Shown piece after piece: positions 59,386 to 64,000 of a stretch of 64,000 bases of DNA (its first letter is position 1; each line of letters starts with the position of its first letter). Under the pieces are notes generated by a model. The model did no database searches and was not told where the DNA came from. It worked only from the letters and a program-made list of their open reading frames with translations. The DNA is from Streptomyces sp. NBC_01016 (lineage in GTDB: Bacteria; Actinomycetota; Actinomycetes; Streptomycetales; Streptomycetaceae), in the NCBI RefSeq assembly GCF_026341035.1, contig NZ_JAPEOQ010000002.1, forward strand, positions 2,108,001 to 2,172,000, in the 5' to 3' direction. Position numbers and translations under genes: made by a program.

Positions 59386-60054
59386 AGAGCTGCACCCCTT
59401 GTCTTTCACGGTGAGGCCGAGGACCTGTGCCAGTGCTGGTGCCATGTCCAGGAGTTGATAGGTGCTGATCGTTGCGCCCTTCAAGGCTTCGAGCCCGGAA
59501 GCGATACTCAGCCCGGCTGCCTCTCGCAGGTCGACCTTCGTCATCTTGGCGTTGTCGAAGTGCGCTCGGTCCAGGGTTGAGCCGGGGAAGGTGACGTTGG
59601 TGAGCACGGCTCCGCCGAAGTCGACGTCGCGCAGGAGGCAGTCCACGAACGCGACGTTCTTCAGCTTGGCCAGGCGGGCGTTCACCGAGTCGAACTTGCA
59701 GTTGTAGAAAGTGACGCGGTTCATGTGGGAGCCGGGGAGTTCCGTGCCGGCTAGGACCACCTCGTTACACTCGCTGTCCATCCAGGTGGTCTCTGCGAGG
59801 TCGGTCCCCACCATGCGCACGGTATGGAGCCAGATGTCATCGAACTGGGAGCGCCGGTAGCGGCCACGCGTCAAAGTCACCGCGGAGAACGCGGACTCGG
59901 TGAATCCAGAGCCGCCGCCATCCACGTCCTCGAAACCGCAGTCCTCGAAATGGAGCCACTCGTAGGTGCCCTCTCTTTCCATTACCCCGGTGAACGGCGT
60001 AAGGCGGTGCGCGTACGGAAGCTTGGCGAGTTCGCGGGGAGATCTGGCTCGCAT
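59386..60054 (-). pseudogene. Pentapeptide-repeat protein, 3' end cut by ISKra4
   Basis: ATG 60054 (GGAG seven bases before) starts MRARSPRELAKLPYAHRLTP. About 130 residues of pentapeptide repeats follow (SAFSAVTLTRGRYRRSQFDD, VLTNVTFPGSTLDRAHFDNA) and then the C-terminal STYQLLDMAPALAQVLGLTV. Related proteins end close to there. The native stop is missing; the frame runs on into ISKra4 from about 59385 for some 70 residues. It may still make a functional fold with a foreign tail. Confidence 0.7.
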
Positions 60055-60546
60055 CAGGTTCTCCAGGAGGTACGGGCCGATCAACGGCCCGGGGCAGGGG
60101 GGACTCGCCCAGGCGTCATCAGCATGGTTGAGGGCAAGAAGGGAGCTCCCTGTCTATCGCGGCTCGCGGGACTTTACCCAATCGCCGAGATCCGAAAATC
60201 TGCTGCCTGAATAGCTGGCGTCACGCGGAAGATGGGCAGGCGTAAGGGAAATATGCCGCATAGCGCATCCGGACTGGGCGCCGGGACCTGAGAGCAGGGA
60301 GCACCGTGTGTGTCCGCGGAACCCTAACGGTAGCCAACTACCCTTGCTCAGGTGGATGTTGGGGCCATCCCTGAGGGAGTGGTGGGCGTCACTCGTCCCG
60401 CGCGGCGAGTTCCGTGACATTCATTTTGCGCTCGGCATACTCATCGCCCGTTCTCGCGGATTGGCTGACGTCCGTTCTGGACGAACCTCGCGCTGGGCTC
60501 GCCCCCCAAGAGTGATTACACAGGGCTACACGTTCGTCCGCCGTAG
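60055..60546 (+). other. Intergenic region, no gene seen
   Basis: About 490 bases upstream of the pentapeptide gene and before the IS630 element. It should contain the promoter of the pentapeptide gene. No coding frame is convincing. Confidence 0.4.
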
Positions 60547-60643
60547 CTAGTGCTGTGACCGCGTAGGTTCACCGGTTCTGGTCCGCGTCCAGGCCGGGGC
60601 CGATTGGATGGGGCGGACATCACATACCGTGTGTGGAGACGTG

Positions 60644-61762
60644 ATGGCGGAGCCGGTCAAAGTTCGCCGACTGACGGATCAAGAGGGGCAGCGCCTGCAG
60701 CAGATCGTGCGGCGAGGCAGTACCAGTTCCGTGCGCTACCGGCGCGCGATGATGCTGCTGGCTTCGGCCGGCGGGAATCGGGTCCCGGTCATCGCACAGC
60801 TGGTCGCGGCCGATGAGGACACAGTCCGGGACGTCATTCACCGCTTCAACGAGATCGGCCTGGCATGCCTGGACCCTCGGTGGGCGGGAGGTCGTCCCCG
60901 CCTGCTGAACACTGACGACGAGGACTTCGTCGTCGCGACGGCCACCACACGCCCGGCCAAGCTCGGCCAGCCGTTCACCCGCTGGTCGAGCCGCAAACTC
61001 TGCACCTACCTGCGAAGGGTTCACGGCCGGGTGATCCGTATAGGCCGCGAGGCCCTGCGCTGCCTACTGGTCCGACGCGGCATCACCTTCCAGCGCACCA
61101 AGACGTGGAAGGAGTCCACCGACCCCGAGCGCGACACCAAACTGGACCGCATCGAGTACGTCCTGGATCACCTAACCGATCGTGTTTTCGCGTTCGACGA
61201 GTTCGGGCCGCTCGGTATCCGCCCCACCGCAGGCTCCTGCTGGGCACGACAGAGTCGGCCCGACCGGATTCCGGCGACCTATCACCGCACTCATGGAGTG
61301 ACCTACTTTCACGGCTGCTACTCGGTCGGCGACGACACGCTGTGGGGCGTGAACCGTCGCCACAAGGGCGCCGCTCAGTCCCTGGCCGCGCTGAAGTCGA
61401 TCCGTGCCGCCCGGCCCGACGGCGCCCCCATCTACGTGATCATGGACAACCTGTCCGCGCACAAGGGCACCAAGATCCGCGCTTGGGCGAAGAAGCACCG
61501 GGTGGAGCTGTGCTTCACCCCTACCAATGCCTCGTGGGCCAACCCGATCGAGGCGCACTTCGGACCCTTGCGGCAGTTCATCCTGGCGAACTCCAACCAT
61601 CCCAACCACGCTGTGCAGACCTGGGCCCTGCACCGCTACCTGCGCTGGCGCAACACCGACGCCCGCCACCCGGACATCCTGGCGGCCCAGCGCAGGGAAC
61701 GCGCCCGCATCCGCAGTGAGAAGGGCATCCGGTGGGGCCGCCCCGCCGCGCGAGCGGCGTGA
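60644..61762 (+). CDS. IS630 transposase
   Basis: A 372-residue DDE transposase from ATG 60644 (the frame also opens at 60608). The N-terminal HTH includes VPVIAQLVAADEDTVRDVIH. Catalytic blocks are RVFAFDEFGPLGIRPT, PIYVIMDNLSAHKGTKIRAW and TNASWANPIEAHFGPLRQF. All three acids are present. It differs in sequence from the IS630 at 36928 and is the probable parent of the fragment at 33715. It is followed by the passenger gene 46 bases downstream. Confidence 0.92.
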   Translation: MAEPVKVRRLTDQEGQRLQQIVRRGSTSSVRYRRAMMLLASAGGNRVPVIAQLVAADEDTVRDVIHRFNEIGLACLDPRWAGGRPRLLNTDDEDFVVATATTRPAKLGQPFTRWSSRKLCTYLRRVHGRVIRIGREALRCLLVRRGITFQRTKTWKESTDPERDTKLDRIEYVLDHLTDRVFAFDEFGPLGIRPTAGSCWARQSRPDRIPATYHRTHGVTYFHGCYSVGDDTLWGVNRRHKGAAQSLAALKSIRAARPDGAPIYVIMDNLSAHKGTKIRAWAKKHRVELCFTPTNASWANPIEAHFGPLRQFILANSNHPNHAVQTWALHRYLRWRNTDARHPDILAAQRRERARIRSEKGIRWGRPAARAA

Positions 61763-61808
61763 TCAATCCAGGTGCAACCCGTGAGCCCTGCCTCATAGCC
61801 TCGGCCCC

Positions 61809-62267
61809 ATGACTGACCATGCTTTCGTCCCCGACGACTTCGTCGTCCCCACGGACCTCATCACCCCACAGTTCCGTCTGGAGCCTCTGGGACCCCAGCA
61901 CAACGCCGCCGACCACGCCGCCTGGACCAGCAGCATCGAGCACATCCGTGCGACCCCTGGCTTCCAGGACCGAGGATGGCCTCCTGCCGACGGGATGGCC
62001 CTGGACGCGAACCTCGCCGACCTGCAGAGTCACGCGGACGACTTCGCTCAGCGCCGCGGATTCACCTACACCGTCATCGAGACCGCCAGCGGCGAGGTGA
62101 TCGGTTGCGTCTACATCTATCCCTCCCGCAGCGACGACCACGACACCGACGTCCGCTCCTGGGTCCGTGCCGACAGAGCCGAGTTGGACGCGCCCTTGCA
62201 TGCGGCCATCACGACCTGGCTGTCCACGAACTGGCCCCTCGGAACTCTCAACTATCAGCCCCGCTGA
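61809..62267 (+). CDS. GNAT-type N-acetyltransferase-like protein, IS passenger
   Basis: A 152-residue protein starting at ATG 61809. The pattern (TPQFRLEPLGPQHNAADHAA, FTYTVIETASGEVIGCVYIY and WVRADRAELDAPLHAAITTW) is that of actinobacterial acetyltransferase-fold proteins, though the CoA-binding loop is not classical. It is inside the inverted repeats of the IS630 element, so it is mobile cargo. The substrate is unknown; self-advantage (for example drug or toxin modification) is speculation. Confidence 0.72.
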   Translation: MTDHAFVPDDFVVPTDLITPQFRLEPLGPQHNAADHAAWTSSIEHIRATPGFQDRGWPPADGMALDANLADLQSHADDFAQRRGFTYTVIETASGEVIGCVYIYPSRSDDHDTDVRSWVRADRAELDAPLHAAITTWLSTNWPLGTLNYQPR

Positions 62268-62371
62268 CCAACATGTGGTCCCGCAGCGACCACCCATACC
62301 GACCGCTGCGGGACACCTGGCCTTCGAATGGCCCGACTGCGGGATGGAATGCCTTCCCGGTCACAGCACTA

Positions 62372-63378
62372 GGTCGTTTCTGATGGCTCTTGCTGGGTGG
62401 GTGGATCAGTGCGGGTGCTGGGCATGCGGGTCGTATGGTGCGACGCCATGAACTGACGGACGCGCAGTGGCAGAAGATCGAGTCGCTGTTGCCGGGAAAC
62501 GGTGCCCCGGGTGGGCAGTGGGCGGATCACCGCCGAGTCATCAACGGCGTACTGTTCCGGGCCCGTACCGGGGTGCCGTGGCCGGATCTGCCCGAGCGGT
62601 ACGGGCCGTGGCAGACCGTCTATGAGCGCCATCGCCGCTGGTCGGCCGACGGAACCTGGCAGCGGATCCTGACAGAGCTGCAGATCGAGGCCGCCGCGAG
62701 CGACCCGGACGGTGCCCTGGCCCGCACGGCGGCGAAGGAGGCCGAGTGGGCGGTGAACATCGACTCCACGTCCTGCCGGGCTCATCAGCATGCGGCCGGG
62801 GCCCGGCACCGGCCGCCGGGTGACTTCCCGCAAAAGGGGGCGGGGCGCGTGTGGAGGCCGATGGACGCGAGGCACTGGGACGTTCCCGGGGCGGACTGAC
62901 CAGCAAGGTCCATTTCCTGGCCGATGACCGGGCCCGCCCGCTGGTCTGGCAGACCTCGCCCGGCCAGCGGGGCGACAACCCCATGCTCGTCCCGGTACTG
63001 GAGTGCCTGCGGATCGCCCGGCGCGGGCCGGGGCGGCCCCGCACCCGCCCGGACCGGCTCCGCGGAGACAAGGCCTACTCCAGCCGCGACACCCGCGCCT
63101 ACCTGCGCGGACGGCACATCAAGGTGACCATCGCCCAACCCGAGGACCAACGCAGCAACCGTCTGCGGCGGGGCCGGGCCGGCGGCCGGCCTCCGGCCTT
63201 CGACACAGGCCAGTACCGCCGCCGCAGTGCCGCCGAACGGTGCGTCAGCAAGTGGAAGCAGTTCCGTGCGGTCGCCAGCCGTTACGACAAGCGCGACTAC
63301 ATCTTCAACGGCACCCTGGCCGTCGCAGCAGTCGTCATCTGGCTCCGCGACACCGTCCAAGAGCCATCAGAAACGCCC
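62372..63378 (+). mobile_element. IS5-family element abutting the IS630 element
   Basis: Terminal inverted repeats of 21 bp with one mismatch: 62372-62392 contains GTTTCTGATGGCTCTTG and 63358-63378 contains its reverse complement. TA lies outside both ends (62370-62371 and 63379-63380). The left TA is the same TA that forms the end of the IS630 copy, so this element landed next to or at the edge of that one. Confidence 0.8.
62435..62899 (+). CDS. IS5-family transposase, ORF A
   Basis: A 154-residue upstream half of an IS5-type transposase (IS427-like): RHELTDAQWQKIESLLPGNG, INGVLFRARTGVPWPDLPER, YERHRRWSADGTWQRIL, WAVNIDSTSCRAHQHAAGAR (first catalytic aspartate in NIDST). It ends shortly after CAAAAGGGGG (62830-62839). 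A -1 slip there would join it to ORF B. It starts at ATG 62435. Confidence 0.85.
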   Translation: MVRRHELTDAQWQKIESLLPGNGAPGGQWADHRRVINGVLFRARTGVPWPDLPERYGPWQTVYERHRRWSADGTWQRILTELQIEAAASDPDGALARTAAKEAEWAVNIDSTSCRAHQHAAGARHRPPGDFPQKGAGRVWRPMDARHWDVPGAD

Positions 63379-63381
63379 TAG
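62851..63381 (+). CDS. IS5-family transposase, ORF B (-1 frameshift product)
   Basis: The downstream half in the -1 frame: EALGRSRGGLTSKVHFLADD, VWQTSPGQRGDNPMLVPVLE, LRGDKAYSSRDTRAYLRGRH (second aspartate), RRRSAAERCVSKWKQFRAVA (catalytic glutamate) and RYDKRDYIFNGTLAVAAVVI. The ORF-only start at 62851 is unlikely to be used. The A and B halves overlap by about 50 bases around the slippery run, the usual mode in this IS group. Both halves look intact. Confidence 0.83.
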   Translation: MEADGREALGRSRGGLTSKVHFLADDRARPLVWQTSPGQRGDNPMLVPVLECLRIARRGPGRPRTRPDRLRGDKAYSSRDTRAYLRGRHIKVTIAQPEDQRSNRLRRGRAGGRPPAFDTGQYRRRSAAERCVSKWKQFRAVASRYDKRDYIFNGTLAVAAVVIWLRDTVQEPSETP

Positions 63382-63798
63382 ACGAGAGCAGGGCCGAGTA
63401 TGGGCTCCGCGTGGCGGACGCGTCGGGGCGGACTGGCTTCCGGGCCAGTCGGCGGTGGCAGGGGCGCGGCCGGTGTGCCGATCACGACCGAACAGCACGT
63501 CGACGACGTCCTGGCTCTGCCCGTCAATTCTGTTTCACTTGCCGTGTCTTGTCGGTGCCCCGCCGGGAGTGGTTGAACACCAGCCGACTGTTACAGACGG
63601 CAGGCGGCGTGCAGGCGTGCGCTTGCTATCTACCGCTGCCTATGGACAAAGTCATGCCCGGAAAGGGAGTTGTGGGTGTGGCCGGAGGCGTAGTGGGCGG
63701 ATGCCACTTGGTGACATGGGTTGGCACGATCACCCCTGCTTTTTCTCCTTGATGGGTGTCAGCACGTTTCGGCGCCCGGCCCGTTCAGCGCGCCTGTC
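63382..63798 (+). other. Intergenic region, no gene seen
   Basis: About 415 bases. No coding frame with clear bias and no RNA gene was recognised. It follows the IS5 right end, so it is likely the promoter region of the partial gene at 63799. Confidence 0.4.
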
Positions 63799-64000
63799 AT
63801 GACCGACTCCCGCCCACGTACGTCCCCCAAGACGTCGCTGCCCATCACCCTCTGGCTCCCCACCCCCGACGACCTGGCCGCCCTGCCCATTCCGACGGCC
63901 GTTCTGCCGACCTGGGCGATCGAGAAGATCCACGCCGAGTTCACCCGCCGCCCTGGCCGCCCGTCCACCGGACTCCTGCGCCTGGCCATCAACGACAGCG
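63799..64000 (+). CDS. Partial gene running off the window, unidentified
   Basis: ATG 63799 begins MTDSRPRTSPKTSLPITLWL and continues with PDDLAALPIPTAVLPTWAIE and KIHAEFTRRPGRPSTGLLRL with good codon bias to the last base. The proline-rich start and placement recall the N-termini of DNA-methyltransferase-type genes of streptomycete mobile elements, but only 67 residues are visible and the family is not proven. Confidence 0.5.
   Translation, partial: MTDSRPRTSPKTSLPITLWLPTPDDLAALPIPTAVLPTWAIEKIHAEFTRRPGRPSTGLLRLAINDS

Larger units (their letters stand above)
60547..62372 (+). mobile_element. IS630 element carrying an acetyltransferase gene
   Basis: Perfect 15-bp terminal inverted repeats CTAGTGCTGTGACCG (60547-60561, and its reverse complement at 62358-62372) bracket an IS630 transposase and a GNAT gene. 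TA is found at both edges inside CTAG. The element is about 1.8 kb, larger than a plain IS630 of 1.1-1.2 kb because of the passenger. Confidence 0.8.

Overview
The window is GC-rich actinomycete DNA. GTG and TTG starts, GC-biased third positions, 4-base ATGA/GTGA stop-start overlaps, RsbW-like ATPases, a BTAD regulator and IS families typical of streptomycetes all point to Streptomyces or a close relative. It reads as a chromosomal-arm, integrative-element or large-plasmid region whose right half is heavily colonised by mobile DNA. All calls come from reading the sequence; no database search was run.

Layout. (1) 0-1.5 kb: an ABC-transporter ATPase and a decayed transposase tail. (2) 1.5-4.9 kb, minus strand: a tightly packed five-gene unit (MoaA-like radical SAM enzyme, dTMP-kinase-like P-loop kinase, short phosphohexomutase-like protein, alkaline-phosphatase/sulfatase-fold hydrolase, NUDIX hydrolase). 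It looks like a small nucleotide or sugar-phosphate pathway and is my first candidate for an undescribed system. (3) 5-10 kb: three RsbW-like ATPases, an XRE/TPR regulator, CutA, a DUF6907-type protein and a broken phage head-protein fragment. (4) 10.3-21 kb: a secreted lipoprotein, then a complete Tad/Flp pilus operon (SAF/CpaB-like, CpaE-like, CpaF, TadB, TadC, pilin, two TadE-like, one TadG-like) ending in an unusual membrane-LysM-BTAD protein. (5) 21-25 kb: an ArsR-like regulator, a VOC protein, an IS630 remnant, four overlapping genes for small membrane proteins and a solute-binding-like protein without a signal peptide.

(6) 25.3-31.2 kb: a gene-poor block holding a 66-nt pure pyrimidine tract, an 8 x 13-bp tandem repeat and a GAATTC-rich, AT-rich patch. 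A five-gene cassette follows: a small protein, a winged-helix plus AAA ATPase (apparently frameshifted in its linker), an HExxH plus VWA protein and two small proteins, with strong GC hairpins after the genes. This is the second candidate system. (7) 31.7-42.8 kb: mixed accessory genes (prepilin peptidase, SMI1/KNR4 protein, MarR operon, lipoprotein, a winged-helix regulator sharing its module with the AAA protein, a Pycsar-effector-like membrane protein) interrupted by IS630, a broken DDE transposase and IS110. (8) 43-54.4 kb, minus strand: a conjugative type IV secretion operon (VirB2-like, VirB6/TrbL-like, PrgI, VirB4, VirD4, replication-relaxation protein, SLT-NlpC/P60 hydrolase, DUF2637-like protein) preceded by a sigma-like HTH protein. 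(9) 55-64 kb: an alpha/beta hydrolase, a chloramphenicol-phosphotransferase-like kinase and three IS elements. ISKra4 has clipped a pentapeptide-repeat gene. An IS630 element with perfect 15-bp ends carries an acetyltransferase gene. An IS5 element with a frameshifted transposase abuts it. The window ends inside an unidentified gene.

Together the right half looks like an integrative conjugative element or plasmid backbone with cargo. No relaxase, integrase, TraB or att site was found, so its boundaries are unknown. Several genes (23.7, 27.2, 38.7 kb) appear shifted by one base, two of them at short C or G runs, so assembly error should be excluded before they are called pseudogenes.
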